DNA of 64,000 nt from Diplonema papillatum (GCA_030068145.1 JAPJBO010000772.1:1-64000); one strand, 5' to 3'. Counted from the first letter of the stretch, positions 22,181 to 33,742 are shown. The notes: a model not told the origin generated them from the letters alone. Translations and numbers: made by a program.

Positions 22181-23840
22181 GCCTGCCCCAGAAAAGTGGG
22201 ATAGCTCGCTAGAGAGCTAAATTTGAGAATTTCAAATTTACCAACCTCTAGACTCGGAAAATCTAAACCAGGTCACGAAATCAAGCAATATGTGGACAAC
22301 ATCCAGTCAAACGTGGGACTTGACAAGAACCACGTAGAGCCCCGCACCGTCCCGCATTGCCAAAAGTCACCCGGAGACTCTAAAATCCCAGAGAGCAAGC
22401 CAATCTTCACTTCACGGTTTCGTGTCTCATTGCTTGCGCCGCTTCCTTGCCGCCCACCCGGGCCATCTCGGTGAGTGCACTGTCACGATGCCAAGATGGC
22501 TCCTAATCCACCTGCGGTAAGCGTAGATGTTACGGACTGAAAAGAAAGGAGTTGCTTCTTGGCGCCTCCATCAGCGGATCACCATCATCCCGTCCTCAGG
22601 AATGAGGATTCCTTGGCCTTGGCGCGTAGGGTCGGTCTTCCCCCCTACGAGAAGAACAAGGAAAATAACGATAAAACAACTCTTGTTCCTCCTTCATGCC
22701 CGACCTCCAGAGTCCACAAAACGCGCTGGTAAACCTTGGTGACCTTCGCCAGCGGTTGAAGAACCCGGCTCCTGGAGACCAGTTTCAACACCAGAAGCTC
22801 CCTCCTTTCGATCTCCTTCAAGCGCAAACCTTTCCCGAAGGCCTTGAGGGGTGGGATGTCGGCCAGTCCAAAAAGTCCAATGCGCCACGCACTGGCTGGC
22901 TGGACCTGATTATATCTGCTTCGCGTCGACTTTGTTGACATGCGTAATCTCCTATTTCTTGAGATTTCCGGATTGTGCACGAGTAACCGCCGACGTCATA
23001 GCCGAGCAGGTGGTGTCCTTGTAACACCCCCTCCGAGTTTGTAGGTCACCTGGCACTGCCCCCGAACAGCCTCTGGGCTGATTAGGGTACTCGACTTTCT
23101 GAGGACGGCCTCGATATCTTGACGAGAAGGAAGGATGTCGATTCTGCACCTCTTGCCTTCGGACGCGGATCCGTGGTCCTTCTTCAAGCCTCCTTCTTGA
23201 CACCGTGCGGGAACACCTGCACGGCCGAGGTACCGTCTTCAGCCGCCATCTGGCTCTATTGATTTGCGGTAGCAGCGTGCCATTCTTGTGGCACACTCTC
23301 CCAGTTCCCTCTTGGGGTTTCGTTTCGGCAAGACGATCCCCCACAACCATTCTTCAGGGGACCTGGCGTGTTTGCTGTTTGCTCCAGTAGCTCCTGCGTG
23401 ATAACCGCAAGGTTTGAACTCCCCGTCGTGATGAGGATTGACTGGCTGCAATCTTGGTCGTCGTTGCCACCAGGCCATCTTCCCAGCAGCCAGCAGCCAG
23501 TCATCCCCCGTCCGGTTTACGAACGCCTAAGTACTAAGTAGCTGTGGCTGTCAGGCCGTCAGGCCGCCCCGCCCCGTCGAATTCGCTTCAAAGCAGCCAT
23601 TTTTTTGCACGTGTTTTGTATGTGTGTGCGTGTGTGTGATATGGACTCGTTTTTAAGCGTCTCCCTGTGCGAGAGGCGTCCACGCTTCCCTCAGGTTCAA
23701 GTAACTGCAGCACATTCCTTGCGCCGGGGCTTCCGGTGTAGGGTGCATATTTCTCCGGCGTGAGTTGTGTCACCAGGCCTTCTTGGGTAGCGTCCCCTTG
23801 CACGCTCCTGCACCTGGAACCCTGTCTAATATCCACCCTC
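22181..23840. other. Repeat remnants, no clear gene
   Basis: Minus-strand frames here show short basic ORFs (for example 22645-22980 and 22952-23350) that could be broken remains of the same retroelement as the RNase H remnant next to it, but no motif is recognisable. Bases 22350-22400 resemble the dispersed CCAAAAGTCACCCGGAG block also seen near 5460 and 32810. Confidence 0.4.
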
Positions 23841-23841
23841 G

Positions 23842-24507
23842 CTATCCAGTCGGTCTTCCCCTGCGCCCATTCTGCAGGGTACGCTTTCTCTGGCATGAAG
23901 GTAGCCGCCCATTAGAGATGCTGTGGATACAACATGGTCTTCGTCCGTGCCGGCTTGCGTACATGCTCCTGTATGCCGTTACAGTCGTCTCCGCGGCCTG
24001 CGCGCGCTGCGAAGCACCTCTGGCAACTCTTCCCCCGATGGAGGTCAGGATCGTTGTCGCACATTCGTGGCCATAGAACCATGACCGCCCTGTCACCTTC
24101 TTTGCTTTTCCGAGGCCAGCGCCCCGGAGGGCTGCGAGATCTGCCTCCTGCTGCTCCCGTGTTGGGCGCTGTCCCTGCATGTAGTGCATCTGCGTCCACA
24201 TTCTTCTCACGATTCACGTGCACCATTTGCAGAGTGAGTCGCTGCCGCAAAGCCATTTTCGTAATCGCTCGGGTTAGAAAGGGCTTTAGATCTTCCGAAC
24301 ACGCAATTTTCCGCATGGTCTGCCCCAAGGGCTTGAGTCACCGCGGATGGTGCACCGCTTTCCTTCCGTTCCTTCTGCCTCTTTCAAAAGATGCAGTCCT
24401 GCCAGCATCCCTTCGTACTCGGCTACGTTGCTCGTGCGCGTGTGTGTGTGCGTGTTGCGGACTCGTTTTAACGTGGCGCCCCCCTTAGCGAGAGTGTGTC
24501 CACGCAT
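23842..24507 (-). pseudogene. RNase H-like remnant of a retroelement
   Basis: On the minus strand, NVAEYEGMLAGLHLLKEAEG and RCTIRGDS carry the catalytic Glu and Asp of an RNase H domain, in the form common in LTR-type elements and RVT_3 proteins. A frameshift follows, then QTMRKIACSEDLKPFL, and later VHVNREKNVDADAL, the conserved final block with the last Asp. Domain order and spacing fit one RNase H broken by a single shift. Downstream frames are unrecognisable. It is not functional. Confidence 0.6.
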
Positions 24508-24649
24508 GAATGTGTGCGTGTGTGCGCGAAGGACCAGCTATGTGTCTTTACACGGCAGGTTCCAACGCTGCCAACTTTCTTTGTATTGACTGTCCACGGC
24601 GTGGTGTTCCAATAAGAAGAAATTCCGGACGCTGCGGAGGTTACGAGTG

Positions 24650-24980
24650 ATGGACCTGCTCCAGGCCCTGATCAGCAGGGCGATCATGCCGTTCAGAACA
24701 AAGGAGGAGTGCGTCGTCGCACCCGCCCACGGCCAACACGAACACCACATGCGGAGCTACGGACCGGAAGCAGACGTAGCGAGAAATCCACGGGCGACGC
24801 GACGTACAGGCAAGGCATCTTTGCAGCCGCACAGCGTTGCTATCATGAAGAGTGTATGCGAACGGGTCTGCTACCCACAACCAGCGGAAAGGCAGCGGCT
24901 CCAAGCACGTGTGAAACCTCGCTCGACACCTCGACACAGTAGAGCATTCCATCCGAACCCCCGCCCGCCGACCACGTATT
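24650..24980 (+). pseudogene. Decayed paralogue of the left-edge ORF
   Basis: It starts MPFRTKEECVV (24687) and keeps SYGPEADVAR and SVCERVCYPQ, matching the 15-320 ORF at the same relative positions, then loses similarity through indels. It lies just upstream of the leader of the ankyrin gene, as the left-edge ORF lies upstream of an empty copy of the same leader. Confidence 0.5.
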
Positions 24981-25073
24981 AATGTTGTTATGCACAACGC
25001 TGAACCTCACAAACGAACAAAAGGTCGAAAGACTTCAATCTGTACGCCCATACGGGGTCGTCGGAAACACAAA

Positions 25074-27163
25074 ATGGCGAGTCAGTTGCTGTTTCACGCT
25101 GTGAACCAAGGGGACTTGGAGCAGGTGCAGTGCTTACTTGTGGAAGGCTGCGCGGACGTGAACTACAGGAACACGCTTGGAGAGACGGTCGTGCACGTGG
25201 CAGCCACGAGGGGGCTGGTCAGTATGCTGGAGATGCTGCTGGCCAACGGGTCCGACCCGAACGTGGCGAGGCACGAGGAGTACGGCGGGTACACGCCGCT
25301 GCACATTGCCGCGGCCACGGGAGCTCTGCGGGTGGCGGAGGCGTTGCTGGCGCGCCACATGGACCCCAACATCCCAGACGCGATGGGCATGCTGCCCTTG
25401 CACCTTGCCGCGCGGTCGGGGAACCAGGAGTTCGTCCTGCTGCTCATCACCCACGGCTCGAAGCCCGATGCGGTCGACGACTTCGGCAAGCCGCCCGCTT
25501 ACTACGCGCAGGTGCACTCTTTTCTTTTCTGGTTATGCGTAAGAGCAGGGGCGCCACCAGATTCGGACCGCGGTCCGAATCTCGCACTACGGGCGGGAGG
25601 ACAAGGATACGCGAACCGCTGTACTACTGCTCTTTTAGCGAGGCAAGTTACGCGACTGGGTGACGCAAGTCCAGAATGGACTGAAGACCTTACTGTGCTG
25701 GGTGTCCTTTTGTACACGTCCCCGAAACACGGAAACTCAGACATAACTCCTGGGTCGGTCCGAATCTGGCAACTAACAGTAGCTAATCCCCTGGTAACAA
25801 TATTGTTGTCGCACGCAGGGTGGTACGCCGAGACACCGCCTAGACGCAGATCCGTCCCAATGCTGGTTCGGGCGTGCAAAAACACTGCTCCATCCCCACC
25901 GCCTGCTACCCGTGGTCCAACGGCGCTAGGATCTAAAAATGAAAGACTCAAAGCGAGTGGTGTGCTACTAGTACCAGTACTAGCGCAATTGCCGGATGGC
26001 ACCCATGAGAGTCTACGAATAAACCGTCGCTGTTCCCGGGAGTGTGATCGGTTCTATCGTCTCATATCTCGAGATGGGGTGATGACAACGAACATCTCCT
26101 TCTTCTTCCTTTCGGCTGCTCAAAACAATGCAGAAAACGCCCACAGATGTCTCACTCGCCCCTCATCATGCGCCTCCTCCCCACATCGACATACAATTGG
26201 CGCGAGCAAAGAGCGAAAGAGAAGAATCAACTCCAGGTTGTCTTTTGTTTTCTTTTTCGACACACCATCCGACACGAAACGTTCCAGTGTTGTGTGATAG
26301 CCGAAGTTCCCGACTCGAAGTGACAAGCTCGACCGGGCACGCACAGCTTCAGAACTTGACGATTCAGAGTTGTTCGGATTGTCGTATTCTGAGCGTGAAG
26401 TGGCGTGGATCCTCCGAAGTGCAGCGGCACGTTTTTTGTGTTAACAATGCATTGTTGGTACTAAAAATTAGTAGTTGGCAGCGTACTAAAAGCAACTCAC
26501 CAAATCAGGTGAAAAGCCGTTAGTGCGCACAAACAACCGGAAGCGCCATACTAATTTTTTAGGGCTATTGGAGTTAATACACTGCCAACTTCTCAATTCG
26601 ACTTAATACACTGTCCAAAATTTTTTAGACTTAATGCATTGCCCCAAAAAAAAAATAGACTTAATACACCAGCCCAAATTTTCCGAGTCTGAGATGAGAT
26701 GAGATCTTCAAGCTCTCTTGCACTGTTGTAGAAGAGAGCGTTGGGATTCCGGTCTTCAAATCCGGAACCCAAAAAGACAGGTTGCATGTCTTTGCCGCGA
26801 GCACACGCAAAACCGCAAATTCCGTGCTCCCCCCCCCCCCCCCCCCCCCCCCCCCCCTGAACTAAGTTTTCCCCCCTGGCAACAAGTAACAGCTAACAGC
26901 ATCACGCATGTCTCGCGACCACGGTCTTTTTTTTGGATCGTTTTTGAAGGCAAAGACACCCAAAATAGATACCCCAAAACGTCACGGGGAGAAACTTAGA
27001 CTGGGCGGTAGGCAATCGTGCAATACCCGTGCCCACCTGTGGTCCCTTGCTCCCTGGCCGCTTGTCATTCACAAAACCCTTTCTACAGTTCATTGTCCGC
27101 GCTGCGGAGCCAAAGCCGGAGAAGAAGAAGAAGGGCGGCAAAGGCAAGAAAGCCAAAAAGTGA
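25074..27163 (+). CDS. Ankyrin-repeat protein, two predicted exons, 170 aa
   Basis: Exon 1 (25074-25511) encodes MASQLLFHAVNQGDLEQVQ and about four ankyrin repeats, with GETVVHVAATRG, YTPLHIAAATG and MLPLHLAARSG marking successive units. It ends at AYYAQ with a CAG|GTGCAC donor. Exon 2 (27089-27163) follows a TTTCTACAG acceptor in the same phase and encodes FIVRAAEPKPEKKKKGGKGK followed by KAKK and a stop. The lysine-rich tail directly after ankyrin repeats is what makes this join credible. Without splicing the frame would run through 1.5 kb of repeat-like DNA. It is likely a small protein-binding adaptor; partner unknown. The ATG is chosen because homology to ankyrin repeats starts right after it. 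Confidence 0.65.
25512..27088 (+). other. Predicted 1577-nt intron with simple repeats
   Basis: It opens GTGCAC and closes TTTCTACAG. It contains a cluster of GACTTAATACACTG-like repeats (26575-26690) and a long C tract (26829-26857). The frame from exon 1 stays open by chance to 26297. Confidence 0.55.
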
Positions 27164-29126
27164 CGGCGTTGCGCACCTTCGTTGCGACGACGGCACACTC
27201 GCCTCGACCGATCCTGCAGCTCGGCTGTAACCGAAGACCGGCCAGTTAGACTCGGCGTTGATCGCGCTGCCACCGGAAACGTGGTAATAAACCGAACTCC
27301 GTTTGACTCGTCGAACTCTGTAACTATGTACACTCTCTGCACACAACTTGCCCAAGCCGCCTGAGGTGAGCATCCTTCAATACCAGAGCAAGAGCGTGCG
27401 CTAATTTCCAAGGCCCGTAGAAGAGCGAGGCAGTAGCAGGTCGATGATGCTCCGAAAATGTCCTAGGCTGCACGCGTTACACTGACGCATTAAACGAGTT
27501 TGAGAGCCTTCCGGGCTACCTATCTTGAAGAGGATGGGATATCTTTTGAACTTGCGGTGATGCGGATCGATGATTGCAAGTACCCTCCTTGAATGAGGAA
27601 TGCCTAGTAGGCGCAAGTCATCAGCAAGCAATGACGGAGCCGGTTCAAAACAAAAGCTTACTTCCCCTGCCACAGCTTCAGTTCTGCCCTGGAAGCCGTA
27701 TTGGTGTTTCCTTTCCAGGAAGCAACAGCCGTGTTTCATGGGGTCGGCATTTTCCCACCCGAAGAATTGCCTGCTCGAAGCCTAGGGTGGCCGAACAGCC
27801 GCCTTACGAGCCAGACTTACCTCGCTGCCGGAACTGCAGAGGCACCCGAAATGCACGCTTTCTAGTAAGAAGGTCCGCCTACTGTGTCCGTGAAAATGAA
27901 AGACCACGCAGCGGAATATGGCTCGGTAATCAGCACCACTACGACTAGCGCGGTCTTGCATTTTCTCCACCTTTTAGATTCCAGCGTATACGCAAACGCG
28001 CGTGAGTACTCGAGAGAACGTGAGCATCTTGGTGGCTAGAACGGCTAGTCTGGGGTGGCTTTGGTCGCGCATCGTGTTCAAGAGATGAAGCGGACGCGAG
28101 ACAGGTTGGTCATATACCACCGCGGTGATTGGAACGAAAAGCTTGGTGGTTGCGCTCTCTCAACTCCCAGGGCTCACGTTCAACAGAGCAGCGCGATGCA
28201 TGGAACGAACCGGGCTGCCAACACGTTCTCGCACCAACGCAAAGGTTTGGACGTCTTCGTACGAAGCGAATGAAAGGAAGACTTTACGAGCCAGCTCGCA
28301 AGGACGATTCTGAACCTTATTAGTTTGACGGCTTGCTTAACATAGCGAATCCAGCGCGAACTCGGAGCAGGAGTCCCTATTGCACAACTCTACAGGACCC
28401 CCCACCCCCTGCCTAGAAAATGGCAGTCAGCAAGAAGTGGATGGGTATGCTGAGTGGGATGATCATCGTATGTACTTTTGCCACTCGTGGTCATGACCAG
28501 GGTAGGGACCAGAACCAGAGGAAACGAGAGCGCTCAGAATAGTCGGCAACAGCTACACAAACGATGCAGAACTAGAATGCCGCGTACCACACATTTTGTT
28601 TGCAACCAGCCGACGCGCCCCTATTACTGTCTGCGCTCGGATCGGCGCTGCCGGTTCGTCACTCGTTTATTCGTCAAGGATGCTCCGTTTCTCCTTCTGG
28701 AATTTGCACCCGAGCTGGAACACGTAGACACTTTGCTACCAGTGCACCGATTGATCCTCACCTTGTCACCCCGCCTCTCGTGGCAGCTACACCCTTGTTC
28801 CTGCACAGGTGGCGTATTTGTCCGTTTTCGGCATAAGCGTCTCGGCACCCACGCCGCCGGCTTCCATCAACGGACTGTCGCCGCAGGAAGCGTCGTATGA
28901 GCAGGTATGCGCACCCGTCAGCTTTTGGTTGCAACACTGGGTGACTCCTGACAGCAGCCTCCCCTTCGGGCCGGGTTCCCGGGTTTGAAAGCAATAGCAT
29001 TTTCACTATTTCGTACCGGAAAGAGGCCGTTTAGAGGACATGATTCTTAGAGTTGAGCTTTTCTACGAACCTTTCCCCGAAAACGAAGCAACGCCCGCAA
29101 CGGGTACCACGCTAGACTGGACATTT
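27164..29126. other. Non-genic stretch
   Basis: A minus-strand ORF at 27401-27739 (112 codons, with LLADDLRLLGIPHSRRVLAI) reads like protein but has no recognisable domain. No other candidate gene or repeat family is evident. Confidence 0.4.
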
Positions 29127-29700
29127 TTCGAGACTGGACCTCCAACATGCAATGTGAATAGCCTCTATTCGAGCCCCCACTTTTCTCTACACTCAAAAGT
29201 GTATTGTTTTTATGGTAGCAAGCTTGCTTGTCTATATCAAAAGTGTCGGATGGCAGCGTGTTAAATCGGGTTTACACACGTACGCACAAACAAAAGGGGA
29301 TTGCGAAGCTAGCTTTTTCCCCCCTGCCAAAATGCACAGGGGTAGTAGAGTGAGCGGGCGGCCTTCAGGCCGGGGTTCAAACCCTGCCCATGACACTTTT
29401 CCGGTCGAAGATTGTTTTCGAGGTTTGTTGGGTTTCGGGGTCTAATGTGCCCGAAATTTGCGGTTTTTGCGGAGTTTCTCAGTATCGCGCGGTATTCGGG
29501 TCTCCCCGGGAAAACGGAGTCGGGGGGGGTGACCCCCCGGATACTGGCGCCCAACTTGCCATCACAGGCCGAACTTGCTACAGCATCACCAGTACCCGAA
29601 CTTTGCTTCGCCCGAACTTAGCTTCACCCGAACTTTACTGTTTCCCGAACTGTAACTAGTCTCGCCTCGCGCCGGTCTTATCGCGCGCACTTAATTTGTT
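29127..29700 (+). repeat. Composite tRNA-derived repeat (SINE-like), copy 1
   Basis: Five modules in order: a first module opening TTTTTCGAGACTGG (29130-29320); a tRNA-like head with A-box-like GTAGTAGAGTGAGCGGG and B-box GGTTCAAACCC (29338-29385); a body TTTTCGAGGTTTGTTGGGTT with GGTCTAATGTGCCCGAA; a short run of GCTTCGCCCGAACTTAG units (29590-29640); and a tail CTAGTCTCGCCTCGCGCCGG. Other copies lie at 33177-33655, 41155-41412, 50251-50775 and 62120-63425. The tRNA-type internal promoter suggests RNA polymerase III transcription. Confidence 0.7.
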
Positions 29701-29799
29701 GAGAGTGCGTGCGTCTTGTGCCGGACAGGCTTGGCATCCATTTTTTGGACTGAGTCGTGGGCAACAGTGCGGTCAACTCTGAAGGGCAAATACCGTAAA

Positions 29800-29880
29800 C
29801 GGAAATAAGTTGGACCGGACAAAATGGTCCAACTCACCTATTTTGGGCTCTGGTGGTCCAACTTTTGTCCGGCCACTTTT
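29800..29880. mobile_element. MITE-like palindrome, copy 1
   Basis: GGAAATAAGTTGGACCGGAC at the left is mirrored by CCAACTTTTGTCCGGCC at the right, with a second inner pair TGGTCCAAC and GGTGGTCCAAC. The element is about 75 bp with no coding capacity. A related copy lies 600 bp away. Confidence 0.55.
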
Positions 29881-30397
29881 TTTCGGGGGGTTCTGTGTGC
29901 TTGGTGCAGTTTTGCGGCTGGCCAGCACTCGCTCCACTCCGTAGTCGCGCATGGGTCCGCCGCCAGGAGTTCCCGAACACTGCGCGGCGCTGCGCAACCC
30001 GCTGAGTTCCCTCCAGCAACTCGCAACGAAGCACCCTGGCCATGGTCATTGGTCGCCATGGCCCTGTGGTGGAATCACAAGATCTTCCTTGCGCGGAAGG
30101 ATGTTTGATCGCGACCGGTTGCGGTTGGTCAGTGCCGAGCGTGGACCAAGATGCGTCCACCGTCTGTCCCATTGCTTTGGTAGAGTGCAAACGCAAAAAT
30201 GCAGAGTGCAAACGAGATGGCTCGAGGTTGTGTGGCTGACAGTGAAGGAAAAAGTATGAGCCGCCAATAAACGACGATCTTGGTACGCTCAAGAAGAAAC
30301 CCAACGCATCTCTCGCGCCTGACTACCCATTTGTCACGGGACATTTTTTACCTCATGCCCATCGACCCAACCCCGCCTAAGTGGATACGTGCCTGGG

Positions 30398-30512
30398 CGG
30401 AAATATGTTGGACCGGACAAAATGGTCCAATTGTTTTGGTCGTCCGCGGTCCAACCTTTGTCCGGTCCAACATATTTTCGGTCCAACATATTTCCGGTCC
30501 AACTTTCTTCTG
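30398..30512. mobile_element. MITE-like palindrome, copy 2
   Basis: GAAATATGTTGGACCGGACA is mirrored by TGTCCGGTCCAACATATTT, giving ~22-bp arms. A partial third arm follows (CGGTCCAACATATTTCCGG). Confidence 0.65.
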
Positions 30513-30699
30513 CTTATGGTATGGAAGATCCACGGGGGGGTTTCGAGGGCTGAAGGATTCTTGTCACACGAGGGTGCTAGGGGAAGTTGTTTGGGCTGTT
30601 GCCGTGAGATTAGTACTTCTTGGGGTTTGGTGGTTGCTTGGTCGGGTCGGGGTGTTGGGAACGAACGCGGTGCCTACTGCTTCATTTTATTGTCGTTGA

Positions 30700-31600
30700 T
30701 TATTGGGGTGTTGCTGCCGCTGCCGTGCTTGCGTTCACCTTCTTCCTATGCTTGTAGGGCCCATGTTGCCCATTCAGCGCACTTGTCTCCCGGGCAGCTG
30801 GCACGCGTAGAGCCACACTCCGGATTACCGCGTGGTTCCCTTCGCATAGGCGTCCAGGGCCTGCATTCGGGTGGGTGCCCGAACACCGGCCTTTGGTCCG
30901 CCTCCGGCTGAAACCATCTAGAGCGCTGTGTCGCCCCCTGTCAGAATGTGTTGAGAGGTGGCCTTTTCGTTGCACCCTCCTAAACCACATATCTCCGTTG
31001 TGCCGTTGTGTAGAATCGATTGCCTCACTAGCGCACTGCTCCGCTGGACCTCCGGAGTTGCTGCTCTGTGGCGCGTTTAGTCGCTCTCTGATGCTCGAGG
31101 GTCCCCCGTGCAAACCTGCCGATCTCTTCCATCTGCACTAGGCCGGCGGCATCTTGGGCGCATACATATTGATCCACATCAAAGACGCTTCGTCCGTTCA
31201 GCACTCTTCCTGCTGCCTCGTCCGCTTTTTCATGTTTACGAAACCTCACAAATTCTGACTATTATGGTCGAGCCCGAGTGTTACATTGATGGGCTGTGTG
31301 GAACTCCTCACTGCGGCAACAACAATGTCAAGATCCCTGCTTGGGCAAAGCCTCCGTGCCGAAGCGTGTCGGGAAATGGTAGGCATGCTCGGACCGACTG
31401 GAAGTATTCGCAACAGTCAGGCGGCCGCTTCTGCCCAGGGTTCCCCGCTCCCCGCTCACGTCGCTATTGTAGAGTGTGTTTCACTGTTGTGAATTTGGCA
31501 CGACACCACTCACAGTGCGTCTCTCTTGCCTCCGTTTCTTCTCATTTTGTAGACGCTTTTCCTCGGCAGCTGTCAACTAGCTCAACAAAAGTCTCAGGGT
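30700..31600. other. Coding-like but unrecognised stretch
   Basis: Minus-strand frames at 31249-31028 (FRKHEKADEAAGRVLNGRSV) and 31113-30700 read like fragments of one broken protein, but I recognise no motif. A plus-strand ORF of 164 codons at 31108-31602 overlaps. No function can be proposed. Confidence 0.25.
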
Positions 31601-31839
31601 AAAGGGGCTGGACAGTGCGTACAGTTCCAGTTGGGTGCGCGCTGCTCCTCTCATCCTTTTTCAACGGCGCCGCTGTCTATCAGGGGAGATGATTCCCATC
31701 AAGGCCCCCAACAACCCTGCCCAACTCAGTCCGAGGGGTAGTGCACATCGACCAAACCTCCCCAGTTTTCGATCTCGCAATTTTTCACGCAAAACCCCCT
31801 ATAAATCACTGTTTTGGACTGAAAAACACCTGAATTCAC

Positions 31840-32062
31840 TTGTAATTTTTACTAGTAAAAGTGTAAATTTTACTAGTAAAAATTTTTATTAGTAAATTTA
31901 CTAGTAAAAGGGTCATTTTACAAGTTTACTACTGCACCGTGCGTCTCATATGGTTTCAACACTTTCTTTTCGTTTTTTGAGGGTTTTGAGTGGTGAAATC
32001 TGAATTTTTTTCCAGCCACTGGAAGCCACTGGTGGCTGGTGGCAGCCACCAGCCACCAGTGG
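31840..32062. other. AT-rich ACTAGTAAA repeats and a long perfect palindrome
   Basis: At 31850-31915 TTTACTAGTAAA-type palindromes recur. At 32026-32062 CCACTGGTGGCTGGTGGC and GCCACCAGCCACCAGTGG form perfect 18-bp arms around a single base. Confidence 0.7.
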
Positions 32063-32739
32063 CTGACTGCCACACTGTCCTCAGCGTCATCAAAATCGTC
32101 TTTTCCAACCTTTTCAACGTGTCCCGAGCTTCATCCGATGGGTCCCCACGCACTGTCTCTACTTCCGTATGCCCGCCGTACCGCCGCGACGCGGGCCCTC
32201 CCCGGCTTTTTCCGGCACACTTCCGCGAACATTTTGTACCCAAGGTGAAAACTTTTACTAAAACACAGGAGTGGAAAGGATCAAAGCGACGAGAAGAGTC
32301 TGACAATGGCAACACGGCGCTTCCCCGCCAAAGTCCCGCCGTCACTGGAAAGGTCGAGCGCACGAACGGCGTCCCGTATCTTGTCCCGGTTTTTGGTTAC
32401 AACAAGTATGTCACTGCACGAAATTCATGTTTCTCTTGTTGCTATCTTACGAATGGAAGAGGAAGATCTTAGTTTAATGATTGGGCAAAACCCTACCTCC
32501 CCTCGCGGTGGTATGCGTGTCATTTTTGACGCAAGGATGTGGTCGCTTTCGTTTTGTTGTTGGAAACCCAGTAGTAGAAGTTCCCCTTATCCGGGCACTG
32601 CCGAAAACGGTGGGTGGCAGACGCGCTCGTGCTCGCTTGAAGGAGAGAACTGGACCTGGTTGGAAACATCGGGCCTACCTAAAAGCGCAACAGAACCTCC
32701 TGCTTAGCCAATTTTTCGAACGTCAGTGTTTTGAAAATG

Positions 32740-33170
32740 TCAAACTACAACGATATTTATTACATATTTTTAGAGTGAAAGTTCGCTTGAAACTCCGGGG
32801 TTTTAAAGTCACCCGGTGACATTCGTGCTGCTTATGGTTTGCGCAGGTTGAATATCCGTAACTATATCGTATTGCAATACGGGTGGGGTGCTACAATTAA
32901 CGCAAGGAGTCGTGAATAGTAGTAAAACAGTACCGTAAGTAAGGTATGTGGACACTGGCCGAAACCACCAATGACCAACAACGAAGGTACCCACCGATTC
33001 TCTTACCTCGTGTAACCACCACTCTTACGACACTCAGAGCACAAAGGATATCTCCCCAGAACGACCACAAATACACGAAAAGAGACGGTCAGACGGTACC
33101 AAGAAGACAGACAGTCACCTACTGCGGCACCATACTGAGGAGGGCCTGGCTAAAGGCCGGCGCGGGGCGA
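32740..33170 (+). repeat. Dispersed repeat related to 5277-5530
   Basis: It shares TTAGAGTGAAAGTTCGCTTG with GAAACTCCGGGGTTTTAAAG (opposite strand at 5470), CTCTTACCTCGTGTAACCAC, and CCATACTGAGGAGGGCCT with the 5.3-kb locus. Two ORFs of 133 and 112 codons just upstream (32306-32819) have no domain. Confidence 0.6.
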
Positions 33171-33176
33171 GACTGG

Positions 33177-33655
33177 AGGCAGCAGCTAAAGTTCGGGAAA
33201 CAGTAAAGTTCGGGCGAAGCTAACTGGTGAAGCAAAGCTCGGGCGCAGCTGAGTTCGGGCGAAGCAGAGTTCGGACGAAGCTACGTTCTGGTGAAGCAAG
33301 TTCGGGCAGCTGAGTTCGGGCGAAGCTAAGTTCTGCAGCAAAGTTCGGGTTCTGGTGGTGCTGAGTTCGGCGTGTAGCAAGTTTGGCCTGTGATGGCAAG
33401 TTCGGCGCCAGACTTACAGCGGCCAGTACCCGGGGAGACCCCCGGACCCCCCCGACTCCGTTTCCCGGGGTGACCCAAATACCGCGAGATGCTGAGAAAC
33501 TCCGCCAAAAACGCAATATTCGGGCACATTAGACCCCAAAACCCAACAAACCTCGAAAACCATCTTCGACCGGAAGAGTGTGGGGGGCGGGGTTCGAACC
33601 CGGGCCGACCGGCCTGAAGGCCGGCGCCCGCTCACTCTGCCACCCCTATGTATTT
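33177..33655 (-). repeat. Composite tRNA-derived repeat, copy 2
   Basis: On the minus strand: head GGGGTGGCAGAGTGAGCGGG with palindromic CCGGCCTTCAGGCCGG and B-box GGTTCGAACCCC (33655-33588), body TTTTCGAGGTTTGTTGGGTT and TCTAATGTGCCCGAATATTG, a run of GAACTTAGCTTCGCCC-type units (33340-33200), and tail CTGCTGCCTCCAGTCTCGCC. The first module is missing. Confidence 0.7.
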
Positions 33656-33669
33656 TGCCAGTAGTAGGG

Positions 33670-33742
33670 GCACACCTGGTATAGCGGTCAGGGCGCCAGA
33701 TTGATAACCTGAGGGTCGCTGGTTCGATTCCCTGGCTGGCCA
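33670..33742 (+). tRNA. tRNA-like sequence, Ile(GAT)-like, probably a pseudo-tRNA
   Basis: It has an A-box (TGGTATAGCGGTCA), an anticodon-like loop TTGATAA (GAT) and a perfect B-box (GGTTCGATTCC) at tRNA spacing. The acceptor strands do not pair and the T-stem pairs in only two positions, so it is unlikely to be functional. It sits next to a tRNA-headed repeat and may be its neighbour or donor. Confidence 0.4.

Noticed and set aside
25512..26297. Continuation of the ankyrin ORF to 435 codons
   Set aside because: After AYYAQ the sequence loses ankyrin character and becomes low-quality open frame; a same-phase GT-AG join to a lysine-rich exon is a better explanation.
33670..33742. Functional tRNA-Ile gene
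   Set aside because: A- and B-boxes are good but acceptor and T stems do not pair; kept only as a pseudo-tRNA.
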